A DNA stretch of 6,068 nucleotides from an uncultured Anaerococcus sp. (lineage in GTDB: Bacteria > Bacillota > Clostridia > Tissierellales > Peptoniphilaceae), in contig CALTXP010000090.1 in NCBI GenBank assembly GCA_943913325.1, positions 1-6,068 of the forward strand, read 5' to 3'. Position 1 is the first letter of the stretch. Every line of letters begins with the position of its first letter. Positions 1 to 4,974 of this stretch are shown here, in pieces. The notes under the pieces are model-generated. The model had not been told where the DNA came from and did no database searches. It was given only the letters and a program-made list of their open reading frames with translations. A program made the translations under genes and the position numbers.

Positions 1-64
1 TTTGCATAAAATATTATCAATATAAAGTTGATAGTATGTTGTAAGTTATAGGCACGCTCTAAAT

Positions 65-110
65 AAACAAAAATAGTCCTCTTATTAAAATAAGAGGACT
101 ATTTTTGTTT
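65..110. terminator. Bidirectional intrinsic terminator
   Basis: A perfect 20-bp inverted repeat (65-84 with 91-110) encloses a 6-nt loop (ttaaaa). The inner core (agtcctctta / taagaggact) is flanked by A-rich sequence on the left and T-rich sequence on the right, so on either strand the hairpin is followed by a U-rich run. It begins 8 nt past the stop codon of the acetyltransferase gene and should end that minus-strand transcript. It could equally stop a plus-strand transcript entering from the left of the window. Confidence 0.9.
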
Positions 111-118
111 AAAATTAT

Positions 119-646
119 TCAAGACCATTCGCTTTCTAACATACTCATTTGCCATAAATTATAATATTCTCCATTTAATTTTCTAAAGTCTCTTTTTTCT
201 CCTTCTTTTATAAATCCAATCTTTTTGTAACTTTTAATAGCTGATTTATTAAAGGCAAAAACACCTAATTCAATTCTGTGTAGTCCCAAATCTTCAAAAG
301 CCTTTTTCAATAATTTCTTTATTATTTTAGGGCCTAATCCTTGGCCACGCATTTGCGGATCACCTACTAAAACTTTACTTAACGTGGCGGAACAATTTTT
401 AAAATCTATATTATTTAAAGCAATATGACCTATAATTTTTTTTGAATTATTTTCTTCAATGATAACTTTATAAATTATTTTACTAGAATTTTCTTTATTT
501 GTGTCTTTAATATATTCCTTTAATTGTTCTTCATCTAGGGGATAATTAAAATCTGTACCTGCCCATTTGACTAAAAGTTCAGGAGAGTTTATCCAGTTTA
601 TTAATAAATCAAAATCTTTCTCCTCAAAATATTCAAACTTAATCAA
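119..646 (-). CDS. GNAT family N-acetyltransferase (RimJ/RimL-like)
   Basis: The 175-residue product is a single GNAT domain, a cytosolic enzyme fold that moves an acetyl group from acetyl-CoA to an amine. The acetyl-CoA loop is visible as Q98-M-R-G101-Q-G103-L-G, matching the Q/R-x-x-G-x-G/A pattern. The C-terminal part (NKSAIKSYKKIGFIKEGEKRD) is the usual GNAT segment in which an Asn/Ser and a Tyr precede a GF turn. Length and layout resemble the RimJ/RimL-type branch, but the substrate cannot be read from the sequence and no resistance role is claimed. The start is TTG, with AAGGAG (654-659) 7 nt upstream; no better start is available. The gene lies on the same strand as the copper operon, 192 nt downstream of it, and ends at a strong terminator. 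It looks more AT-rich than copA, which may mean a different origin. Confidence 0.85.
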   Translation of the reverse strand: MIKFEYFEEKDFDLLINWINSPELLVKWAGTDFNYPLDEEQLKEYIKDTNKENSSKIIYKVIIEENNSKKIIGHIALNNIDFKNCSATLSKVLVGDPQMRGQGLGPKIIKKLLKKAFEDLGLHRIELGVFAFNKSAIKSYKKIGFIKEGEKRDFRKLNGEYYNLWQMSMLESEWS

Positions 647-838
647 TAAATTACTCCTTAAATAATAGGTTATTAACTATAAAAATTCAGTGAATGTTGC
701 AATATAAACAACCACTACAATTTTTTGATACTTTCTTCATCAACTTTCTATCTTAAATTTTCGATTTTTTATAAAGCGTTTTGTATTATCTAAATAACTC
801 TTTACAATTTACTGATTTTTAAGCTTTTGCTAATAGAT

Positions 839-1495
839 TTATGCAACTTTAATATTATAAGTAAATCTATGCACTTCATCATTAAATTTAAATTCTGCCC
901 AAATTTTATACATCCCTTTTTTAGGAAAATGAGCATAAAAGGTTGTAGAATCAGGTGATTCTGGGTGAACATGAATATAATCAGTTAATTGCTCATCAAA
1001 TATAATCACATGTCCTAAAGCTCCTAAATAAGGTTGGGGAGTTAATTCTGTATTGAAAGTTAAAGGGACATGTTCATCTTCTTTAGCACTTATAGAATTT
1101 AAAGTTACATGAACTCCTTTGTTAACTTTTACCCAATTTTTATCAGAATTTAAAGATGTTGTAGAGGTTATTTTATCTCCAATTTGCAGTTCAATAGGAT
1201 GAACGGAATACACATGGTTTTTTGGTGTAACATCAACAAAAGCCTGGTAAGTTCCTGGCTCTAATTGTTGGTTAATTATAAATAAACCTTCATGCTTTTT
1301 TTGAGGGTGTAGGTGGTAATATTTCTCCATGTCATTAGATACTAAAACGAAATGCATTTCTTTTTCATGCATAGTATCTAATAATGGGGCATTATTAAAT
1401 TCATCTTCTAACGTAATTTCTATATTACCATCTCTATATACAACATTTGCTTTAATTTCGGGTTTGTTTGAATGATATTCATGATTATGATTCAT
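839..1495 (-). CDS. Uncharacterised protein with two HxHP repeats, fourth gene of the copper operon
   Basis: The 218-residue product is not a protein I can name. It has no signal peptide, lipobox or membrane segment, so it looks cytosolic. The N-terminus is His-rich (MNHNHEYH). Two halves repeat: H48, then H61-L-H63-P64 and PGTY at 80-83; H162, then H175-V-H177-P178 and KGMY at 193-196. The spacing H-x12-H-x-H-P is identical in both halves, 114 residues apart, and each half reads as alternating beta strands. This suggests a duplicated beta-sandwich fold, perhaps related to YtkA/FixH/CopC-like domains. No cysteine is present. The ATG start is chosen because AAGGAGG (1504-1510) sits 8 nt upstream; a longer reading to 1549 would run through that site and the hairpin at 1523-1547. 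It follows copZ by 63 nt. A copper- or metal-binding role is inferred from context and histidines only. Confidence 0.75.
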   Translation of the reverse strand: MNHNHEYHSNKPEIKANVVYRDGNIEITLEDEFNNAPLLDTMHEKEMHFVLVSNDMEKYYHLHPQKKHEGLFIINQQLEPGTYQAFVDVTPKNHVYSVHPIELQIGDKITSTTSLNSDKNWVKVNKGVHVTLNSISAKEDEHVPLTFNTELTPQPYLGALGHVIIFDEQLTDYIHVHPESPDSTTFYAHFPKKGMYKIWAEFKFNDEVHRFTYNIKVA

Positions 1496-1503
1496 ATTTT
1501 TAT

Positions 1504-1510
1504 CCTCCTT
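1504..1510 (-). promoter_or_regulatory. Ribosome binding site of the HxHP gene
   Basis: AAGGAGG read on the minus strand, 8 nt before the ATG at 1495. It decides the start: in-frame codons upstream of it would give an N-terminal extension translated from the Shine-Dalgarno sequence itself. Confidence 0.85.
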
Positions 1511-1522
1511 AATTTTTAATAA

Positions 1523-1547
1523 GGGCATATCATTAAACGATATGCCC
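1523..1547 (-). terminator. Intercistronic hairpin after copZ (weak terminator, attenuator or processing site)
   Basis: A perfect 9-bp inverted repeat, gggcatatc (1523-1531) with gatatgccc (1539-1547), has a 7-nt loop. It lies 11 nt beyond the copZ stop codon. On the minus strand it is followed by ttattaaaaatt, a poor U-run, so full termination is doubtful. It could lower expression of the downstream HxHP gene relative to copZ or protect the 3' end of a csoR-copA-copZ transcript. Confidence 0.55.
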
Positions 1548-1558
1548 AACTATTTAAA

Positions 1559-1768
1559 TTATTTAATTACATCGTAACCTTGATCTTCAATAGCTTCTTT
1601 AAAGTCGTTGAAAGCTACTTGATTTTCATCAAATTCAACTTCCACATTCCCATTCGCCAAGCTTACTTCTGAAGATGTTACACCATCTAATCCATTTAAT
1701 GCTTTTTCAATTGAATGCTTGCAATGGTCACAGCTCATACCTTCTACATTAATAACTTCGTTAGTCAA
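1559..1768 (-). CDS. copZ: Copper chaperone CopZ
   Basis: CopZ is a small cytosolic Cu(I) chaperone that carries copper to the N-terminal domains of CopA and can hand it to or take it from the CsoR system. The 69-residue product is one heavy-metal-associated (HMA) domain with the GMSCDHC loop; C13 and C16 bind Cu(I), and Y65 in the DQGYDV tail is at the position seen in Bacillus subtilis CopZ, which is also 69 residues. The start is TTG at 1768, because GAAAGGAGG (1777-1785) stands 8 nt upstream. A GTG in the same frame at 1777 overlaps the Shine-Dalgarno sequence and would add three residues (reading to 72), so it is rejected. The gene follows copA by 33 nt and is co-directional, as expected for one transcript under CsoR. 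Confidence 0.95.
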   Translation of the reverse strand: MTNEVINVEGMSCDHCKHSIEKALNGLDGVTSSEVSLANGNVEVEFDENQVAFNDFKEAIEDQGYDVIK

Positions 1769-1776
1769 TGTTGTCA

Positions 1777-1784
1777 CCTCCTTT
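1777..1784 (-). promoter_or_regulatory. Ribosome binding site of copZ
   Basis: AAAGGAGG on the minus strand, 8 nt before the TTG at 1768. It excludes the GTG at 1777, whose first base is the last base of this site. Confidence 0.85.
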
Positions 1785-1801
1785 CAAGAAATATAAGATT
1801 C

Positions 1802-4189
1802 TTATAATTTCATACGTTTTAGACGTAAAGCGTTTGTGACAACACTTACAGAACTTAAAGCCATTGCTGCTCCCGCAACCCAAGGTGCTAGCAGACCAAT
1901 TGCTGCTATAGGGATACCTGCAACATTGTAACCAAACGCCCAAAATAGATTTTGGCGAATATTACGAATTGTAGATTTACTTGCTTTTATTGCTTTTGGA
2001 ATTAATAAAAGGTCTCCTCCTAAAATAGTTATATCAGCAGCTTCGATTGCAACTTCTGTACCTGTACCAATGGCAATACCAATATCTGCTTTAACTAGTG
2101 CTGGAGCATCATTGACACCATCTCCAACCATAGCTACTTTTTTACCTTCAGATTGAATTTCTGCTACTTTAGAAGCTTTTTCTTCTGGTAAAACCTCTGC
2201 AATAATCGTGTCTATACCAACTTGTTTTGCTATTGCTTGTGCGGTACGTTTGTTATCACCAGTTAACATAGCAACTTCAATACCTAATTCATGAAGTTTT
2301 TGAATAGCTTGTTGGGCAGTATCTTTAACTGTATCAGCTACAGCGACAACCCCTCTCAATTCGTTATCTACGCTTATAAGCATTGCAGTTTTTCCTTCTT
2401 TTTCAAATTGAGCGAGATTTGTTTCAGCTTCATTAGTTTGGATTCCTTTTTCACTCATTAGTTTTCGATTTCCGACAAAAAGTTCTTTACCATCAATTGT
2501 TGCATTTATACCGCGCCCTGGTATAGCTTCAAAATGGTCTACTTCTAAAAATTCTAATGATTTTTCTTTAGCATAACTTACGATAGCTTCAGCTAGTGGG
2601 TGTTCAGAACCTTTTTCTGCACTAGCTAACAATTGTAATGTTTGATCATCTCCACTAAAATCAGTGACTTCAGGTGTGCCATTTGTTATAGTGCCAGTTT
2701 TATCTAAAACAACTGTATTAATAGCGTGTGTACCTTCAATGTGTTCTCCACCTTTAAATAGAATGCCATTTTCAGCAGCTTTTCCGGTACCCACCATTAT
2801 AGAAGTAGGCGTAGCTAAGCCTAACGCACAAGGACAAGCGATAACTAATACTGCTATTGCAGCAACTAAGGCTGGTTCAAATTGTCCCGGCTGAACTAAT
2901 GAAATCCATATAATAAATGTGAAAATCGCGATACCTACAACGATAGGTACAAAATATCCAGAAATAATATCTGCTAGTCTTTGTATTGGCGCTTTAGAAC
3001 CTTGCGCTTCTTCGACAACTTTAACAATGGAGGCAAGAGCTGTATCTTTACCAACTTTTGTTGCTTCAACAGTAATTGCTCCATTTTTATTCATTGTTGA
3101 TCCTATAACATTATCATTTTGCATTTTTTCAACAGGAATAGATTCACCTGTCAACATTGACTCGTCAATTGAAGTCATACCTTTAATTATTTTGCCATCT
3201 ACTGGTATTTTTTCTCCTGGTTTGATAACTAAATAGTCTCCTTCTTTTACCTCACTTAAAGGAACCATAGTCTCTTCACCGTTGCGTAATATACGTGCTT
3301 CTTTAGCTTGTAAATTCAACAATTTACTTAACGCATTTGTTGTTTGTGTTTTAGCACGTGCTTCTAAATACTTTCCGAAAAGAATTAAAGTAATTAATAC
3401 AGCACTTGTTTCAAAATATAGGTGTGGCTCATAATTTGTATTAATTAACCACTTAATCGATTCATAAATACTATAAAAGAAGGCTGCGCTTGTACCTAAA
3501 GCGACAAGAACATCCATATTTGCTGACCCATTACGAAGGTTTTTATAAGCGCCTACATAAAATTGCCAACCAATAACAAATTGAACAGGCGTTGCTAATA
3601 CAAATTGGAACCACGGGTTCATAAATATATGTGGTATTTGAATACCAAATAAATGAACGAACATTGTCATTAACAATGGAGCTGCTAAAACAGCTGAAAC
3701 AACTAATTTAATTAACTGTCGTTTTAATTGTTTTTCTTTTTGGGAACTTTTTTCTGATGCTTCTTTTTTAGGTTGTGCCTCATACCCTAGGTTTTTAATA
3801 CGTTGTTGAAATTCATCTACAGACGTCATATCAGGGTTGTATTCTACAGTAGCACTTTCTGTGGTTAAATTAACTGTAGCCTTATTTACACCTGAGATTC
3901 GATTTAAAACTTTTTCGATTTTATTCGAACAAGCTGCACACGTCATTCCCATTACATCGAGATCCACTTTTTCGGTTAAAACTCCATAACCTGTTTTTTG
4001 AATTGTATTTGCAATATCTTCTAATGATGTAACATTGGGGTTATATTCAATTGTAGCTTTCTCTGTAGAAGGATTTACATTAGCGTTAACTTCATCTAAT
4101 TTATTTAGATTTTTTTCTACTTTATTCGAGCAAGCTGCACATGTCATGCCTGTGATACCTAATGAGGTTTTTTTAATATTTTCACTCAA
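1802..4189 (-). CDS. copA: Copper-exporting P1B-1-type ATPase CopA
   Basis: The 795-residue membrane pump uses ATP to export Cu(I) from the cytoplasm. Two N-terminal HMA domains carry GMTCAAC loops (C17/C20 and C84/C87). A charged linker (about 140-158) precedes the first membrane segment. The actuator domain has TGES at 347-350, the ion-path motif is C452-P-C454, and the phosphorylated aspartate is D496 in DKTGT. The nucleotide-binding domain has the SEHP motif (H530-P531), and the hinge is GDGVND at 689-694. The copper-specific P1B-1 signature is complete: N747-x6-Y754-N755-x4-P760 and M776-x2-S779-S780. Length and sequence are typical of staphylococcal CopA, with no key residue missing. 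The start is TTG at 4189, preceded by AGGAGG (4200-4205) at 10 nt. That site overlaps the csoR stop codon, so the two genes are probably translationally coupled. Confidence 0.97.
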   Translation of the reverse strand: MSENIKKTSLGITGMTCAACSNKVEKNLNKLDEVNANVNPSTEKATIEYNPNVTSLEDIANTIQKTGYGVLTEKVDLDVMGMTCAACSNKIEKVLNRISGVNKATVNLTTESATVEYNPDMTSVDEFQQRIKNLGYEAQPKKEASEKSSQKEKQLKRQLIKLVVSAVLAAPLLMTMFVHLFGIQIPHIFMNPWFQFVLATPVQFVIGWQFYVGAYKNLRNGSANMDVLVALGTSAAFFYSIYESIKWLINTNYEPHLYFETSAVLITLILFGKYLEARAKTQTTNALSKLLNLQAKEARILRNGEETMVPLSEVKEGDYLVIKPGEKIPVDGKIIKGMTSIDESMLTGESIPVEKMQNDNVIGSTMNKNGAITVEATKVGKDTALASIVKVVEEAQGSKAPIQRLADIISGYFVPIVVGIAIFTFIIWISLVQPGQFEPALVAAIAVLVIACPCALGLATPTSIMVGTGKAAENGILFKGGEHIEGTHAINTVVLDKTGTITNGTPEVTDFSGDDQTLQLLASAEKGSEHPLAEAIVSYAKEKSLEFLEVDHFEAIPGRGINATIDGKELFVGNRKLMSEKGIQTNEAETNLAQFEKEGKTAMLISVDNELRGVVAVADTVKDTAQQAIQKLHELGIEVAMLTGDNKRTAQAIAKQVGIDTIIAEVLPEEKASKVAEIQSEGKKVAMVGDGVNDAPALVKADIGIAIGTGTEVAIEAADITILGGDLLLIPKAIKASKSTIRNIRQNLFWAFGYNVAGIPIAAIGLLAPWVAGAAMALSSVSVVTNALRLKRMKL

Positions 4190-4199
4190 TTATTTCTTT

Positions 4200-4206
4200 C
4201 CTCCTA
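4200..4206 (-). promoter_or_regulatory. copA ribosome binding site overlapping the csoR stop codon
   Basis: On the minus strand the csoR stop TAG (4206-4204) runs straight into the copA Shine-Dalgarno sequence AGGAGG (4205-4200), giving TAGGAGG. Ribosomes that finish csoR therefore stop on the copA binding site, an arrangement that commonly couples translation. The copA TTG lies 10 nt further on. Confidence 0.85.
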
Positions 4207-4479
4207 TTTTGAAAATTGTTTTAATACAACCATCAATTCTTTGATACTTTCTTCTCCGTTGCCATTTTTAATACCTTCACTTACACAATTAGATATATGG
4301 TCTTCAGTTACTATAAAACCCACTTGTTTTAGGGCTGATTGTATTGCTGTTATTTGTACTAGTACATCTATACAATATCTATCTTCTGCTATCATTGATT
4401 GTAAACCGCGCATTTGTCCTTCTAATCTTTTGAGTCTATTGAGCAATGCGTCATTGTTTTTAACAGTAGTAGTGTTCAA
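4204..4479 (-). CDS. csoR: Copper-sensing transcriptional repressor CsoR
   Basis: CsoR is an all-helical cytosolic repressor, usually tetrameric, that leaves its operator when Cu(I) binds. The 91-residue product has the family opening (NRLKRLEGQMRGLQSMI), followed by the Cu(I) ligands C36 in DRYC, and H61 and C65 in EDHISNC. This C-H-C set marks the copper branch and separates it from the persulfide sensor CstR and the nickel sensor RcnR. The tail (NGNGEESIKELMVVLKQF) closely resembles B. subtilis CsoR. The start is TTG at 4479 with AGGAGG (4487-4492) 7 nt upstream; a GTG at 4485 would add two residues but is only 1 nt from the Shine-Dalgarno sequence. It is the first gene of the operon, is followed by copA, and has two likely CsoR sites in its own promoter region, so it should be autoregulated. 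Confidence 0.95.
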   Translation of the reverse strand: MNTTTVKNNDALLNRLKRLEGQMRGLQSMIAEDRYCIDVLVQITAIQSALKQVGFIVTEDHISNCVSEGIKNGNGEESIKELMVVLKQFSK

Positions 4480-4486
4480 TTTCACC

Positions 4487-4492
4487 CCTCCT
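4487..4492 (-). promoter_or_regulatory. Ribosome binding site of csoR
   Basis: AGGAGG on the minus strand, 7 nt before the TTG at 4479. It favours TTG over the GTG at 4485. It begins only 3 nt downstream of the leader operator at 4496-4512. Confidence 0.8.
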
Positions 4493-4495
4493 CAT

Positions 4496-4512
4496 ATACC
4501 CTAACGGGGTAT
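4496..4512. promoter_or_regulatory. CsoR operator 1 (in the transcribed leader)
   Basis: A perfect 6-bp inverted repeat with 5-nt spacer, ATACCC-TAACG-GGGTAT, matches the GC-centred, TAC/GTA-flanked type of CsoR operator. It lies about 10-26 nt downstream of the predicted transcription start and just ahead of the csoR ribosome binding site. As RNA it could also fold into a 6-bp hairpin next to that site. Confidence 0.8.
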
Positions 4513-4527
4513 CTCTTGTTGGAATCT

Positions 4528-4556
4528 ATATTATACCCCTAGTAGGTATAAGTCAA
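4528..4556 (-). promoter_or_regulatory. Sigma-A promoter of the csoR-copA-copZ operon
   Basis: On the minus strand, a -35 box TTGACT (4556-4551) and a -10 box TAATAT (4533-4528) are separated by exactly 17 nt. Transcription should start near 4521, giving a leader of about 42 nt before the csoR TTG. The 17-nt spacer is almost wholly filled by CsoR operator 2, so repressor binding should block RNA polymerase. Confidence 0.85.
4531..4551. promoter_or_regulatory. CsoR operator 2 (in the promoter spacer)
   Basis: A perfect 7-bp inverted repeat (TTATACC at 4531-4537, GGTATAA at 4545-4551) has a 7-nt centre. Its inner 17 bp, 4533-4549, fit the pattern ATACCC-N5-GGGTAT of operator 1 with one mismatch. 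It spans the region between the -35 and -10 boxes. The two operator centres are 37 bp apart. Confidence 0.85.
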
Positions 4557-4592
4557 TACAAAAGTTTCATATAAAAAATTAATATTTATAGT

Positions 4593-4619
4593 TTGTTTTA
4601 AGAGGTACACTTGTATAAA
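4593..4619 (+). promoter_or_regulatory. Possible promoter of the glutaredoxin-like gene
   Basis: TTGTTT (4593-4598) and TATAAA (4614-4619) are separated by 15 nt, shorter than the usual 17. A start near 4626 would suit translation from the TTG at 4654. An alternative is TTTCAT (4565-4570) with TATAGT (4587-4592), spacer 16. Neither is strong. Both lie beyond CsoR operator 2, so direct repression by CsoR is not obvious. Confidence 0.3.
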
Positions 4620-4640
4620 ATGTATGCTAAAACTTATATT

Positions 4641-4647
4641 AGGAGAG
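4641..4647 (+). promoter_or_regulatory. Ribosome binding site of the glutaredoxin-like gene
   Basis: AGGAGAG, with its AGGAG core 8 nt before the TTG at 4654. The in-frame ATG at 4624 lies upstream of this site and has no Shine-Dalgarno sequence at a usual distance, so the TTG is preferred. Confidence 0.75.
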
Positions 4648-4653
4648 ATATAT

Positions 4654-4929
4654 TTGGATAAAAATATACAACTTGAGCTTTACACAAGACCTACATGCTC
4701 TGATTGCCAAGAATCAAAAAGGTATTTAAACTCTCAAGAGATTAGTTATAGTCATAAAGATGTAAGTCAAAATTTGGACTTAGAAGAAGAAATGAAAAAA
4801 ATATCAGGCAACCGAATTGTTCCCTTATTTGTTTTTTATAAAAAAATTTTTTGGGGTAAAAAAAAGTTGTTTAAATATTACGTGGGATTTGAAAATAACA
4901 AAAAAGATATATTAAATATATTGGAATAA
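4654..4929 (+). CDS. Glutaredoxin-like thioredoxin-fold protein
   Basis: The 91-residue product has the glutaredoxin layout: a first beta strand (IQLELYTRPTC), the redox motif C15-S-D-C18, a helix (QESKRYLNSQ), a second strand ending in a KDVS segment, and the cis-proline as I55-V56-P57. The tail YVGF...DILNIL matches the GF-then-helix ending of small glutaredoxins such as NrdH and related families. It is likely a cytosolic disulfide reductase or thiol carrier. An oddity is the stretch 58-74 (LFVFYKKIFWGKKKLFK), longer, more aromatic and more basic than the short turn usually found between the cis-proline and the GF; it may be a docking surface. The gene is divergent from csoR and convergent with the czcD-like gene, with a shared terminator. 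It is notably AT-rich. Its partner is unknown; a role in repairing copper-oxidised thiols is inference. Confidence 0.75.
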   Translation: MDKNIQLELYTRPTCSDCQESKRYLNSQEISYSHKDVSQNLDLEEEMKKISGNRIVPLFVFYKKIFWGKKKLFKYYVGFENNKKDILNILE

Positions 4930-4974
4930 TTAAATAAACAGCCATTATTAAAAAATAATGGCTGTTTATTTAAT
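4929..4974. terminator. Bidirectional terminator shared by the glutaredoxin-like and czcD-like genes
   Basis: A perfect 21-bp inverted repeat (4929-4949 with 4954-4974) has a 4-nt AAAA loop. The core acagccattatt pairs with aataatggctgt, and on both strands the 3' arm runs into T-rich sequence. The plus-strand stop codon (4927-4929) ends at the left edge of the hairpin, and the minus-strand czcD-like stop (4970-4972) lies inside the right arm. Confidence 0.92.

Noticed and set aside
1..44. Open frame from the left edge (frame 3) ending in TAA at 42-44, possibly the 3' end of an upstream gene
   Set aside because: Only 13 codons are visible, with no recognisable sequence; also a 6-bp inverted repeat at 15-33 is too weak to call.
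647..838. Possible insertion sequence remnant or terminal repeats in the AT-rich gap
   Set aside because: No matching inverted repeats, target duplication or transposase fragment could be found by eye.
1496..1549. Longer N-terminus (18 residues) for the HxHP protein
   Set aside because: It would be translated from the hairpin and the Shine-Dalgarno sequence; the ATG at 1495 has an ideal AAGGAGG 8 nt upstream.
1761..1943. 60-residue minus-strand reading frame across the copA 3' end and copZ start
   Set aside because: It overlaps copA in another frame, is Cys/Ser-rich without family resemblance, and reads through the copZ ribosome binding site.
2664..3236. Two plus-strand reading frames (2664-2894 and 2919-3236) opposite copA
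   Set aside because: They are antisense shadows of the conserved CopA coding sequence, with no ribosome binding site and no recognisable domain.
4035..4504. Plus-strand reading frames opposite the copA 5' end and csoR (4035-4244 and 4241-4504)
   Set aside because: Antisense shadows of well-supported genes; one would run across both operators and the csoR promoter region.
4624..4653. ATG start giving a 101-residue glutaredoxin-like protein
   Set aside because: No ribosome binding site at a usual distance, whereas AGGAG stands 8 nt before the TTG at 4654 and the glutaredoxin fold begins right after it.
4620..4661. 13-codon leader peptide frame (ATG at 4620, TAA at 4659) overlapping the start of the glutaredoxin-like gene
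   Set aside because: The nearest AGAGG is about 14 nt away and no regulatory codon pattern is visible; likely chance in AT-rich DNA.
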